In this document: piece after piece, positions 33,490 through 42,400 of the stretch
How the letters are laid out: each line of letters begins with the position of its first letter
How positions within the stretch are numbered: the first letter of the stretch is position 1
Assembly (NCBI RefSeq): GCF_003351025.1
Contig: NZ_QPCG01000002.1
Span: 1 to 64,000, forward strand
Length of the DNA stretch: 64,000 nucleotides
Reading direction: 5' to 3'
Source of the DNA: Mucilaginibacter endophyticus
Lineage (GTDB): Bacteria; Bacteroidota; Bacteroidia; Sphingobacteriales; Sphingobacteriaceae
Notes under the pieces: generated by a model
Seen by the model: only the letters and a program-made list of their open reading frames with translations
What the model was told of the DNA's origin: nothing
The model's database searches: none
Translations under genes and position numbers: made by a program

Positions 33490-35246
33490 GGAACTTATTC
33501 CTACATTCTGAAGGCGGAGGACTGTCATCAATAAGCGCCTGGGAGATTCAGGAAATTATAGCCAGGCTGCCACAAGAAGTTGATGAAAGCATTGAGGCTT
33601 TTGTGGTAGATCTGTTCAGCGGATTTGGTGGTACCAGTTACGGATACGAGGAAATAGAGGTTGATGGACAAAAGGTTGTTAAAGTAATTTTTTGCGTAAA
33701 CCATGATAAAGTTGCCATCAAATGCCACATGTTAAATCATCCATTCGCTCTGCATGCCATCGAAGATATGCGTACACTTAATCTGGATGTATTAAGAGCT
33801 GTTGTAGCACACTATCGTAAAATATACCCAAATGCTAAATTAAAGCTATGGGCCTCATTGGAGTGTACAAACTTCAGCAAGGCTAAAGGCGGACTTTCGC
33901 GCGATCCAGATAGTAGGACATTAGCAAATCACCTGTTCAGGTATATCGACGCTATCAATCCAGATTACATTATGATTGAAAATGTGGTTGAGTTCATGGC
34001 GTGGGGCCCGGTGCGTATCAAAGCTAAACGTCATATCAAAGAAGACTTATCCAAAGGTATATATGCTAATACAGAGCTAAAGATGGGCGTAGACAAAAAA
34101 ACTAAGCTTGAGGCTTATTGGTGGCAACCGGTTTCTTATTTAAATGGTACATGCTGGCTTGAATGGTGCAACAGGATCAAAGCTTATGGATATGATGCCC
34201 AATGGCGGAAATTAAATAGTGCTGATTTTGGTGTTGAGCAAACCAGAGATAGATTGTTTGGCTGCTTTGCCAAGGATGGACTTCCCATTGTGTGGCCAAA
34301 GGCTACTCATTCCAAAGATGCTAAGCCTGATCTGTTTAGTGATCTGTTACCGTGGAATGGTGTTAAAAACGTGCTTGATTTAACTAAGGTTGGTGAAAGT
34401 ATTTTTAACCGGGATATTAACATGAACCTACCTAAAAAAAACAGGAAAGATTTGTGTGATAATACCATGAAGCGTTACTATAAAGGCTGCATCAAGATTA
34501 TTGCAGGGGGTGAAAAGAGATATAATGCTCTCAAAGAACAGTATTATAAGTCAAATCATCCCTATCAGTTTGTAGCACTTTATTATGGCAGCGGTGGCCA
34601 ATATAAGTCCATTGATGAACCTAACGGTACTGTACCGACTCATGACAGGTTTTCTTTGTTCACTGCCGAGCAATTTATTGATGAGGCTTATTCTGCCAGT
34701 GATGGAAAGTCCATAAATCAGCCATCTGGTACATTGTTACAGGTCCCTAAACAATCGCTAATGACCATGGAGCCGGTTATTATCAATACCAGTTATAATA
34801 ATAATGGTTCGTCAATTCATGATCCTTCCCCTACAATAACAGCTGACAGGCATCACCATTATATATTGAACCCATCTCATGGCGGCCATTGCACAGATAT
34901 TAATCGACCGAGTCCTACTGTGATAGCCAGGCAGGATAAAGCGCCATTGTATTTGATCACAGCTACCACAGGGAAGTTTAATATACCAGTCTACGACACA
35001 GATTCAGAGTATACGGTAAAGTTAAAGGAGTTTATGGCTGTAATGAATTTCAAAAACATCTACATGCGCATGTTTGAGATAATCGAGCTCTTGCAAATTC
35101 AAAGCCTTCCTAAAAATTACAAAATGGTAGGCTCTAAATCTGATCAGAAAAAGTTTATCGGCAACGCGGTGGCATCAAAAGTCGTTACTGCTATGGGCAG
35201 CGCTTTTATACCGGTTTGGCGTGAACTAAGGAGGATGGCGGCATGA
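33486..35246 (+). CDS. Atypical C5-cytosine-type DNA methyltransferase
   Basis: The 586-aa protein has motif I VVDLFSGFGGTSYGY, motif VI MIENVVEF and motif VIII QTRDRLFG of cytosine-C5 methyltransferases. Motif IV, normally PCQ with the catalytic Cys, reads SLECTNFSKAKGG; the Cys remains but Pro and Gln are Glu and Thr. Length is above average because of a large target-recognition region. It forms an operon with the helicase-methyltransferase, a zinc-ribbon protein and a PP-loop protein. Confidence 0.82.
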   Translation: MRNLFLHSEGGGLSSISAWEIQEIIARLPQEVDESIEAFVVDLFSGFGGTSYGYEEIEVDGQKVVKVIFCVNHDKVAIKCHMLNHPFALHAIEDMRTLNLDVLRAVVAHYRKIYPNAKLKLWASLECTNFSKAKGGLSRDPDSRTLANHLFRYIDAINPDYIMIENVVEFMAWGPVRIKAKRHIKEDLSKGIYANTELKMGVDKKTKLEAYWWQPVSYLNGTCWLEWCNRIKAYGYDAQWRKLNSADFGVEQTRDRLFGCFAKDGLPIVWPKATHSKDAKPDLFSDLLPWNGVKNVLDLTKVGESIFNRDINMNLPKKNRKDLCDNTMKRYYKGCIKIIAGGEKRYNALKEQYYKSNHPYQFVALYYGSGGQYKSIDEPNGTVPTHDRFSLFTAEQFIDEAYSASDGKSINQPSGTLLQVPKQSLMTMEPVIINTSYNNNGSSIHDPSPTITADRHHHYILNPSHGGHCTDINRPSPTVIARQDKAPLYLITATTGKFNIPVYDTDSEYTVKLKEFMAVMNFKNIYMRMFEIIELLQIQSLPKNYKMVGSKSDQKKFIGNAVASKVVTAMGSAFIPVWRELRRMAA

Positions 35247-35476
35247 GTTGTTTAAAGGTATGCATCAACCCACATTGTGATGCTGTTGCACATAATTGTA
35301 ATAAAAAAGAAACTCACTGCCGGGATTGTGATTCTGGTTTGGTTGAGATAAACAAGGGAACCTACCAGGAAAAATATATCAACAACTACTTCCAATACGA
35401 TTATAGCAATAATATTGGTGATGTGATAAGCCCTTCTGATATGGGGTATGGACTTCAATTGAATTTAGAATTATGA
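35243..35476 (+). CDS. Small zinc-ribbon protein
   Basis: This 77-aa protein has two Cys/His pairs at the N-terminus (CINPHCDAVAHNCNKKETHC then CRDC), likely a zinc ribbon. It overlaps both the methyltransferase and PP-loop genes by 4 bp. It could be a DNA- or partner-binding accessory of the modification cassette. Confidence 0.6.
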   Translation: MSCLKVCINPHCDAVAHNCNKKETHCRDCDSGLVEINKGTYQEKYINNYFQYDYSNNIGDVISPSDMGYGLQLNLEL

Positions 35477-36396
35477 TCACCGTTAACAGCCTTTCAGGCG
35501 GCAAAACAAGCTCATACATTGCCGCCCATTACCCGGCCGATAACGAGGTTTTCGCGCTTGTTTGCATGGATGATCACAATTCCAATGCTGGATCAAAAAC
35601 ATTCAAAATTGATAAAAAGGTTAGGCAAATGGTTAATGATAAGCTGCAAAAGTATTGCAGTGATCAACATGAATTTGTTTGTACTGCCGAAGATCCGATA
35701 ACTATTAAAACCATGTTTGATCTGGAGCAGTATATCGGCCGGGAAATAATCTGGCTACGCGGACCTGGTTTCCAGCAAACTACATTCGGCAAATCAATGC
35801 TACCTAACAAACAGCATAGGTGGTGTACCTCCATTTTTAAAATAGAGCCTATATTCCGCTTCCTATACAACTGGAGGTCATTGCCCTGCAAGATGCGTAT
35901 TGGTTTCAGGGCTGATGAGGCTGATAGGGCTAACACTTTTAAAGATACGTTTATTATGAATAGCCATTGCGAAATGCATATCGATGAAAACAATCACTTT
36001 CAGCAAAAGTCGAACGCAATCCTTACATATCCAGTTACCAGGTCGGGTTATTCCTATGCTATCAGAAAGAAAGAAGTTGCGTTTAGAATTGGAGAATTTC
36101 CTTTGATCGAGGCCGGCATAGTTCAAGCAGACATCCAAAGGTATTGGCAGGATAAGCCGGTTGAGTTTGCAGCTGATAGCAATTGCCAATTCTGCTTCTG
36201 GAAACATCCAATGCAGTTACGAAATAACTTTGATATTCATCCTGGAATAATGCATACCGCAATGGTACTAGAGGCCATGCAGGGCGGAACGCTACATGCA
36301 AGTTTATCCATGAGGGATATTAAAAATATAGCACCCCAGTTGGATTTGTTCAAAATGCGTGGCGGTGGATGCCATGGCGGTTATTGTACTTCTTAA
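35473..36396 (+). CDS. PP-loop (PAPS-reductase-like) phage protein
   Basis: The 307-aa protein begins with the PP-loop SLSGGKTSSYIA and continues with HRWCTSIFKIEPIF, the pattern of phage PAPS-reductase-like adenine nucleotide alpha hydrolases. Cysteines in SNCQFCFWKHP and GGGCHGGYC may bind a metal or iron-sulfur cluster. Related folds act in sulfate reduction, tRNA thiolation and DNA phosphorothioation (DndC). In an operon with two DNA methyltransferases a role in a sulfur- or amide-type base modification is possible but unproven. Confidence 0.75.
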   Translation: MITVNSLSGGKTSSYIAAHYPADNEVFALVCMDDHNSNAGSKTFKIDKKVRQMVNDKLQKYCSDQHEFVCTAEDPITIKTMFDLEQYIGREIIWLRGPGFQQTTFGKSMLPNKQHRWCTSIFKIEPIFRFLYNWRSLPCKMRIGFRADEADRANTFKDTFIMNSHCEMHIDENNHFQQKSNAILTYPVTRSGYSYAIRKKEVAFRIGEFPLIEAGIVQADIQRYWQDKPVEFAADSNCQFCFWKHPMQLRNNFDIHPGIMHTAMVLEAMQGGTLHASLSMRDIKNIAPQLDLFKMRGGGCHGGYCTS

Positions 36397-36406
36397 ATTT
36401 TATATC

Positions 36407-36667
36407 ATGACAGTAATAGACAGATACATCACAAATAATCCTAAAAAGTCAACCCGGGAATTAGCTATTGAAATAGGGGTAACTGAATCCTTTGTTAAAT
36501 GTAGGAGGACTATCATTAATGATAATGACCATGTCCGGATGTCTACTAACACCAGTGACGAAATACATGCTCTTGAGCACTATATTAGTATTAAAGGATC
36601 TGGCTGGTTTGTCGATGCAGCTAAAACCAGAATAGCTCAGTTGGAGGCTACCGCCAAAAGAATTTAG
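36407..36667 (+). CDS. Small HTH-like phage protein
   Basis: I choose ATG 36407 (86 aa) because the longer frame starts inside the PP-loop gene. ITNNPKKSTRELAIEIGVTE followed by SFVKCRRTI resembles a helix-turn-helix. It is last in the modification operon and could regulate it. Confidence 0.55.
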   Translation: MTVIDRYITNNPKKSTRELAIEIGVTESFVKCRRTIINDNDHVRMSTNTSDEIHALEHYISIKGSGWFVDAAKTRIAQLEATAKRI

Positions 36668-36677
36668 CAATCTGCTT

Positions 36678-36718
36678 ATCAAAATTTTGATTAAAAAGAT
36701 AACTATTTGTTATATTTG
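36678..36718 (+). promoter_or_regulatory. Palindromic phage promoter element, copy 2
   Basis: The palindrome ATCAAAATTTTGAT (36678-36691) contains the -33 TTTG. After TTTG and 21 nt (beginning ATTAAAAAGATAAC) comes TATATTTG (36711-36718), a Bacteroidetes -7 box. It should drive the replication operon beginning at 36859. Confidence 0.8.
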
Positions 36719-36719
36719 A

Positions 36720-36828
36720 AAACAGTTTAGCAACTGAAAAGACATTCATTCATTACCCCCTCAGGCGCGCTGGCTATCCCATATCCAGCTTTAATTGTCG
36801 CTAAACTGTTTGCCTGCGGGGGTAATGA
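36720..36828 (+). ncRNA. Structured leader RNA with interleaved helices (A-B-A'-B')
   Basis: Starting 1-2 bases after the -7 box, arm A (AAACAGTTTAGC, 36720-36731) pairs with A' (36800-36811). Arm B (36750-36766) pairs with B' (36812-36828) over 16 of 17 positions, and B lies between A and A'. A small hairpin GCTGG/CCAGC (36769-36773/36785-36789) is inside. The arms interleave, so the RNA forms a pseudoknot or switches between two folds. B' is followed by TAATTTTAAAAG, which could act as a weak terminator. Confidence 0.65.
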
Positions 36829-36858
36829 TAATTTTAAAAGTAATAACCATTCCTGAAT

Positions 36859-38034
36859 ATGCAATTATCAAGCAAACAAGATTTGTTTCTTCAGTCTGTT
36901 CTTGCCGGAAAGAATTTGTTTTTGACGGGTAAGGCCGGAACGGGAAAAACATTTATAGTCAAAAAGGCTATAGAGGCCTTAAAGGAAGATGGTAAAAGGA
37001 TTGTCGCTTTGGCACCTACCGGTGTTGCGGCAAATAATGTTGGAGGTCAAACTATTCACTCGATGTTCGGGCTTAACCCGTTTGGAGTAATGGATTTTGA
37101 GTCATGCAATTTTCTAAGAGGTGAAAAAAGGCGAATGCTTGAATTAATAGATGTCTTATTGATTGATGAGATATCGATGCTTCGACCTGATATTTTGGAT
37201 GGTATGCATTGGACCCTTTTAAAGAATGGATGTCAAGGTCTTGATACCAAGCAAATCATATTTATTGGCGACATGAAGCAGTTGCCTGCAGTTGTCAACG
37301 ATAATACCCGGTCCATACTGTATAGGAAATATAACGGGGTTGAATTTTTTGAAGCAAAAATATTTTCAAAGCTAAATGTAGAAACCATTGAGCTTGACGA
37401 GGTTTTGCGTCAAAGCGATCCTGAGTTTATTGATAATTTGAATATTATCAGGGATGGCGGCAAGGCTCCATATTTTCACAAATTTGTAACTAACGAGCCG
37501 AAGGGGATCATATTAGCTCCGCACAACTCTACTGTCGATAAATATAACAGGATAGGATTAGATTCTTTAAAAGGCGAACTATTCACATTTGAAGCCAAAG
37601 TAACTGGAAATATCAATGCCGATGATTTTAATTTCCCTACTAAAATAGAAGTCAAAAACGGGGCTAAGATCATGTATCTCGTTAATTCAAAAGACAATAA
37701 TTTGGTTAACGGAACGCTTGGGACTTTCGTATCACATGAAGATTGCCACTATATAAGGGTGGGGGATGTCGATCATGCCCTTGGTAAAATTGAAATTACC
37801 AAAAAGGAATATGTCCTTAATGATTCGAAGACAGATCTTGAATTAAAGGTTATTGGCACAATTGAACAGTTACCGTTTAAGCTTGCCTATGCTCTCTCCA
37901 TTCATAAATCGCAAGGACTAACTCTCGATGAGGTAACTATAGATATAAGCAAGCCATGCTTTATGCCAGGTCAATTTTATGTTGCTGTTAGTAGAGTGAC
38001 AAGCCCTGAAGGACTAAGAATATTAACGCGATGA
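36859..38034 (+). CDS. Pif1/RecD-like SF1B DNA helicase
   Basis: The 391-aa protein has Walker A FLTGKAGTGKT, APTGVAANNVGGQTIHSMFG, Walker B VLLIDEISML, GDMKQLPAV, and the C-terminal SIHKSQGLTLDEVTID and FYVAVSRV. These are the Pif1/Dda set. It should unwind DNA 5' to 3' in phage replication. The stop overlaps the next gene by 4 bp. Confidence 0.88.
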   Translation: MQLSSKQDLFLQSVLAGKNLFLTGKAGTGKTFIVKKAIEALKEDGKRIVALAPTGVAANNVGGQTIHSMFGLNPFGVMDFESCNFLRGEKRRMLELIDVLLIDEISMLRPDILDGMHWTLLKNGCQGLDTKQIIFIGDMKQLPAVVNDNTRSILYRKYNGVEFFEAKIFSKLNVETIELDEVLRQSDPEFIDNLNIIRDGGKAPYFHKFVTNEPKGIILAPHNSTVDKYNRIGLDSLKGELFTFEAKVTGNINADDFNFPTKIEVKNGAKIMYLVNSKDNNLVNGTLGTFVSHEDCHYIRVGDVDHALGKIEITKKEYVLNDSKTDLELKVIGTIEQLPFKLAYALSIHKSQGLTLDEVTIDISKPCFMPGQFYVAVSRVTSPEGLRILTR

Positions 38035-39488
38035 AGAAGACTCCCAGGCAATACCAAATTGACATCGTTGATCGTACTTCGCGTTCATTAGCTAAAAACA
38101 AAGCTGTGATTTTGCATGCTCCGACAGGCGCTGGAAAATCGATCATGATTGATATGATTGTTTCGCGAAGCATAGAGAAGGGTAAAACTGTGCTTGTGCT
38201 TTCTGATGCCCGCAAAATTTACACCCAACTCGTTAAGGAATGCAATGGTACAGAAATTAACGCGAACGTCAAATCAATGATGATATTCCCTGGCCAGTGT
38301 TACGTAGGCATGATCCAAACCCTGATAAAAAGGCCGATGATCATTAGCCAATTGCAGGAGCTTGGAAAAAATTTAATTTTATTGATAGACGAATGCCACA
38401 TATCTACTTCAACAAAACTTATTGATTATTTACCTGAGGCATACAGAATTGGCTGCACAGCTACGCCTTATGGTATTATACATAAACACCTGCCAATTTA
38501 TTACAACGACCTGGTAGAAGGCCCGCAAGTTGATTGGCTCATACAGCAGGGATACTTGACCAATTACCGACACAAAAGCCGTGTCCCGGCAGATACAAGT
38601 CTTCTTGAAATCCGGAACGGAGAAGTGACTGACAAATCTAATGAGATAGTTTTCGGTGCACAGCGTGTTTATGATGGATTGTTCGACGATTTAAGGGAGT
38701 TCCCATTCAAAAAGTGCGTAATTTTCGTAGCATCTATCAAGCAGGCTGATGCTTTGAATGAGCGGCTATTGGAAGCTGGGTTTCAATCTACAAGATATCA
38801 TTCGCAAGTTGAACACGGCGACTACGAGCTGGCAAAATTTACCACTTTGGATATGGCGAATATCCTCGTTACTATCAAGTCGCTCAGCAAAGGGTGGGAT
38901 TATCCGCCGATTGACATGGTTGTTTTGATGCACAAAACATTATCAACGTCTGTCTATCAACAGGAGATAGGTCGCGGATCCCGGCTTTATCCTGGCAAAG
39001 ACCTCTTTACAGTTTTAGATTATGGTATGAACTGGAAGCAACACGGATTATACTTCGAGGACCGGCCATATTCTGAGCTCTGGAAAAAAGTAAAGCAAAA
39101 AGGAGAGACTGAAAGCCCTGCCGTATGTAAGTCATGCCCGAGCTGCGAAAGCATATTGCCGGTATCTGCTCGCAAATGCAAATACTGTGGTTATGAGTAT
39201 CCCGAACCTGAACAGATATTAGCTCAGGGAGAAATGGTTGACTTAACTGATGAATACCATGATATGGTTGGCAAAAAGATCAGCGAGCTGACTCCGGTAG
39301 AGCTTGCCAATTACGCCAAAATAAAAAACAAACGCCCATTTGCAATACGTGTTGCCAGGGCACAAGAACAAATAAGGCACGGATTCCTGATGGACTTTGC
39401 TGCTAATATGGGGTATAAGAGGGGGTGGATTGATCACCAGATTATCCCAATAGAACCAATTGAATTTATGGACATTGTATTACGGTAG
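38031..39488 (+). CDS. DEAD/DEAH-box SF2 helicase
   Basis: The 485-aa protein has Walker A LHAPTGAGKSIMID, LLIDECHISTS (DECH box), GCTATPYG and the motif VI-like YQQEIGRGSRLYPG. A four-Cys zinc ribbon near residue 365-385 (CKSCPSCES, RKCKYCGYE) follows, then a C-terminal helical part. It resembles phage replication/recombination helicases of the UvsW/type III Res type. It is part of the replication operon. Confidence 0.85.
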   Translation: MKKTPRQYQIDIVDRTSRSLAKNKAVILHAPTGAGKSIMIDMIVSRSIEKGKTVLVLSDARKIYTQLVKECNGTEINANVKSMMIFPGQCYVGMIQTLIKRPMIISQLQELGKNLILLIDECHISTSTKLIDYLPEAYRIGCTATPYGIIHKHLPIYYNDLVEGPQVDWLIQQGYLTNYRHKSRVPADTSLLEIRNGEVTDKSNEIVFGAQRVYDGLFDDLREFPFKKCVIFVASIKQADALNERLLEAGFQSTRYHSQVEHGDYELAKFTTLDMANILVTIKSLSKGWDYPPIDMVVLMHKTLSTSVYQQEIGRGSRLYPGKDLFTVLDYGMNWKQHGLYFEDRPYSELWKKVKQKGETESPAVCKSCPSCESILPVSARKCKYCGYEYPEPEQILAQGEMVDLTDEYHDMVGKKISELTPVELANYAKIKNKRPFAIRVARAQEQIRHGFLMDFAANMGYKRGWIDHQIIPIEPIEFMDIVLR

Positions 39489-39491
39489 CGA

Positions 39492-40613
39492 ATGAAGTTA
39501 GTAGACGACTTAGTTAATGAAATAAACGAATCCGCGCCGGTACAAAAGACACTGCAGGATATTATTCGGGAATCACTAATCCCCCAAGGCGTTGATATTC
39601 CGAAGCCAGATATAGTTTTTGCTGTTAATGAAATCTCAATTTTTACCAAAAAGTCGATTAGTACTTTGGTCGGCCGGGCAAAATCTGGAAAAACAACGGT
39701 CACATCGTGGATTGTATCCCAGTGTATTAATAATCTGATTAAGGTGCTGTATATAGATACTGAGCAGGGCCTATATTATGGCAGCCGTACCCAATCGTGG
39801 ATATTGCGGATGTCTGGCCTTGCATCATCAGAATACCTGAATTTTTATGATCTCAAAATCTTTAGTCCTCATGAGCGGATTGAGATGATTGAGGAAATCA
39901 TTAAAATGTTCAGGCCTGACTTAATTGTGATAGATGGTATACGTGATCTGGTTTTTGATATCAACAGCCCGGAGGAGGCAACTAAGCGTACCGGTGACCT
40001 GATGAAGTGGGCAGAGATTTATGATTGCCACATTATGAATATCCTTCACCAGAATAAGGGTAATGAGCATGCCCGCGGCCATTTGGGCACTGAGATGATT
40101 AACAAGTCTGAATCGGTAATTAAAGTTGAGCAAAATGATGACAAGGTTATCGTTTGTTCGCCGGAATACACCCGGTCGGCGCCATTCCAACCATTTGCAT
40201 TTGATCGTGACGCCAATGGCATACCTCAAATAGTTACAGGGTTTAGCGGTGTTATTGCTACGAGCGGGGGAAATAGGACAACCGGCCGTAAAAAGTCAGT
40301 TGATCCTACGGACCCAGCTTGGAACGCTGCTCATATTGAAATAGTAAACTATATTTTTAGTAAACGCGAGTTTTTAAAATACTCAGATTTAATTGATAAC
40401 ATCTGCAACTTTTTTCAAAATCATACGGAAGATGTAGGAAAATCTAAGGCAAGAGAATTTATAACTCATTACTTAATGACTGGAATTGTATGGATTGCTC
40501 CATATGCGCCTAATAAAACAGAAAAATACCAAAAAAACCCTAAATGGTCAGGGTTCCCATATGTTTCGCAGCCGGCCAAAATAACGACAGAAGAAAGGGA
40601 GCCACCATTTTGA
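39492..40613 (+). CDS. RecA-fold AAA ATPase (RepA/DnaB-like)
   Basis: The 373-aa protein has Walker A VGRAKSGKTT, strand VLYIDTEQG and Walker B LIVIDGIRDLVFD, followed by MNILHQNKG. This is the RepA-type hexameric helicase/AAA_25 pattern. A C-terminal winged-helix-like region (FSKREFLKYSDLIDNICNFF) is present. It probably acts with the primase encoded directly after it. Confidence 0.82.
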   Translation: MKLVDDLVNEINESAPVQKTLQDIIRESLIPQGVDIPKPDIVFAVNEISIFTKKSISTLVGRAKSGKTTVTSWIVSQCINNLIKVLYIDTEQGLYYGSRTQSWILRMSGLASSEYLNFYDLKIFSPHERIEMIEEIIKMFRPDLIVIDGIRDLVFDINSPEEATKRTGDLMKWAEIYDCHIMNILHQNKGNEHARGHLGTEMINKSESVIKVEQNDDKVIVCSPEYTRSAPFQPFAFDRDANGIPQIVTGFSGVIATSGGNRTTGRKKSVDPTDPAWNAAHIEIVNYIFSKREFLKYSDLIDNICNFFQNHTEDVGKSKAREFITHYLMTGIVWIAPYAPNKTEKYQKNPKWSGFPYVSQPAKITTEEREPPF

Positions 40614-41575
40614 TACCTGCAGATAAAATAGAATCAATTAAAGCCTCAGCTGATATAGTTGAGGTTATTGCGGACTTTGTAAAGCTTAAGAAGCAAGGTA
40701 AAGAGTATGTAGGATTGTCTCCTTTTAGCAACGAGCGTACGCCATCATTTTCAGTTTCGCCGGCGAAAGGAATTTATAAATGTTTTTCTTCAGGTAAGGG
40801 TGGGGACGCTATAAATTTTGTAATGGAACATCTTTCTCTTAAATATTACGATGCTATATCTTACCTAGCTAAAAAGTACAAAATCGATATCGAATCAGAT
40901 GTTGTTTATCAGATACCAGAGCGTAAGCCGACTATCCAATTACTACCATCGTTCATACCTGTTGATCATGTGAAGCCCACATTGGGGCGGCCTGATGGCA
41001 ATAATCTCTTCAAATTCTTATGTACCAGGTTTAGCCCTGATATCGTCCTTAAAAGGTTTCGGGAATATTTTGTTGGCACATATGGTGATTGGTGCATTTT
41101 CTGGCAGGTGGATGCTGCCGGCCGGGTAAGATCAGGAAAGTACATTAAGTATCTTGATAATGGCCACCGTGATAAGTCTCAGGATCCGTCATGGCATCAT
41201 AACCGGACAAAGGAATACAAACCTGTTTATCCTGACTTTAATATGGTTCAATGCTTATTTGGCGAACATCTTATTGCTCAGTATCCCAGGAGGCCTATTG
41301 CTATTGTAGAGAGCGAAAAAACAGCGCTGATAGCATCCTTATTCATTGATAAATATACCTGGGTATCATGCGGTATGAAAGGTGGGTTAAACGCTACCAA
41401 ATTGGCAGCTGTAGCTAATCGATCGGTAACATTATTCCCGGACCTGAATGCCTATAAAGAATGGAAAGAAAAGGCTAAAGAATTTAACTTTAACATATCA
41501 GATCACATTGATCGTTTTGCTACTGACGAGGATAGGATTAAAGGATTGGATTTAGCTGATTTTTTGTTGAGGTGA
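40610..41575 (+). CDS. DnaG-type primase without the usual zinc ligands
   Basis: I choose TTG 40610, overlapping the previous stop and preceded by AAAGGGAG, giving MIPADKIESIK and 321 aa. The CHC2-like domain keeps GLSPFSNERTPSFSVSPAKG and YKCFSSGKGGDAINFV, but the canonical Cys-His-Cys-Cys set is reduced to one Cys. A Toprim-like part follows (IAIVESEKTALIAS, LFPDLNAYKEW). It likely primes phage replication. Confidence 0.75.
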   Translation: MIPADKIESIKASADIVEVIADFVKLKKQGKEYVGLSPFSNERTPSFSVSPAKGIYKCFSSGKGGDAINFVMEHLSLKYYDAISYLAKKYKIDIESDVVYQIPERKPTIQLLPSFIPVDHVKPTLGRPDGNNLFKFLCTRFSPDIVLKRFREYFVGTYGDWCIFWQVDAAGRVRSGKYIKYLDNGHRDKSQDPSWHHNRTKEYKPVYPDFNMVQCLFGEHLIAQYPRRPIAIVESEKTALIASLFIDKYTWVSCGMKGGLNATKLAAVANRSVTLFPDLNAYKEWKEKAKEFNFNISDHIDRFATDEDRIKGLDLADFLLR

Positions 41576-41926
41576 CTATAAATCGAATACAGATGCGTTT
41601 ATATGTGCAATCAGCCTTTGAAAGGCTATAGGCTTTAATTTATTATAAGGGTTGCTTAATTGAAGGTCGGCTTCGAGTACGTATGTAATCAGATGGCATC
41701 TTACTTGAGAATTCTTTTTATTACTTGGATTTTGCAAATCATTATCGGTTAATGGAAAGCTAAATTTGTCAGTCACTCCGTTAGAAGACATCATGGCACA
41801 TAGATAGCACTTATCATGATTATAAACATCTAAGCATGATAACACCACTCCGGAATGATTAACCCAGCTTCCATCATCTGGCATTTGAAAAGTAAAAGAA
41901 ATAATGTCTCCTTGATTGAATGGCAT
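41576..41926 (-). CDS. MazF/PemK-like small protein in a reversed cassette
   Basis: The 116-aa protein begins FNQGDIISFTFQMPDDGSWV and has SGVVLSCLD, reminiscent of the MazF/PemK SH3-like ribonuclease fold (GDI...., P.VVLS). The match is weak and the catalytic Arg and Ser/Thr cannot be placed. It sits tail-to-tail with the primase gene and 18 bp downstream of the 151-aa gene on the same strand, opposite to all surrounding phage genes. Confidence 0.45.
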   Translation of the reverse strand: MPFNQGDIISFTFQMPDDGSWVNHSGVVLSCLDVYNHDKCYLCAMMSSNGVTDKFSFPLTDNDLQNPSNKKNSQVRCHLITYVLEADLQLSNPYNKLKPIAFQRLIAHINASVFDL

Positions 41927-41944
41927 TAATGTATACTCAAGGAA

Positions 41945-42400
41945 TTAAACAAGCTGATTAGAGATAGCAGAATTTCCAATTGATCGTTTAGACATATCTG
42001 ATAACTGATTTTTAATATAATCAGGGGTTGGAATAATTTCTGATTTAGAATTTATATGAATTCTAAGCTTTGCTTCATAAGAATAAACAACACTTATGAA
42101 ACCTTTAAAAGATTGTTTTAATGAATCATTTTTAAGATCAGATACCATACTCTCAAGCTTTTCTATATCCTGGAATACTTTACCTAATTTAAGTAATTTA
42201 TACTCTGCTGAAGGTATGCTCAAATATTGTATGTATTGAATTTTTGCTTTATATAACAACCTGCTTTTATCAAAGATGGAAGTTAAATCTTCAACAAGCC
42301 ATTTATAAATCTTACCCTCAAAGCGTTCTAAATGCTCAATAAGCCAAGCTTTCAATATAATTGAAAATGACGGACGAGAGTGTGTTAATTGAAGGTGCAT
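41945..42400 (-). CDS. Unknown helical protein of the reversed cassette
   Basis: This 151-aa protein is mostly helical, AT-rich in codon use, and without recognised motif. It is the first gene of the leftward two-gene unit and may be the partner (antitoxin or regulator) of the MazF-like protein, or both may be a lysogeny-expressed moron. Confidence 0.4.
   Translation of the reverse strand: MHLQLTHSRPSFSIILKAWLIEHLERFEGKIYKWLVEDLTSIFDKSRLLYKAKIQYIQYLSIPSAEYKLLKLGKVFQDIEKLESMVSDLKNDSLKQSFKGFISVVYSYEAKLRIHINSKSEIIPTPDYIKNQLSDMSKRSIGNSAISNQLV

Noticed and set aside
30976..35246. DISARM or BREX defence locus
   Set aside because: A helicase-methyltransferase and a C5 methyltransferase occur together, but the other signature proteins of these systems are missing and the genes are in a phage operon.
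35473..36396. Complete Dnd phosphorothioation system
   Set aside because: Only a PP-loop protein is present; no DndA/B/D/E homologue is seen, so the assignment would go beyond the evidence.
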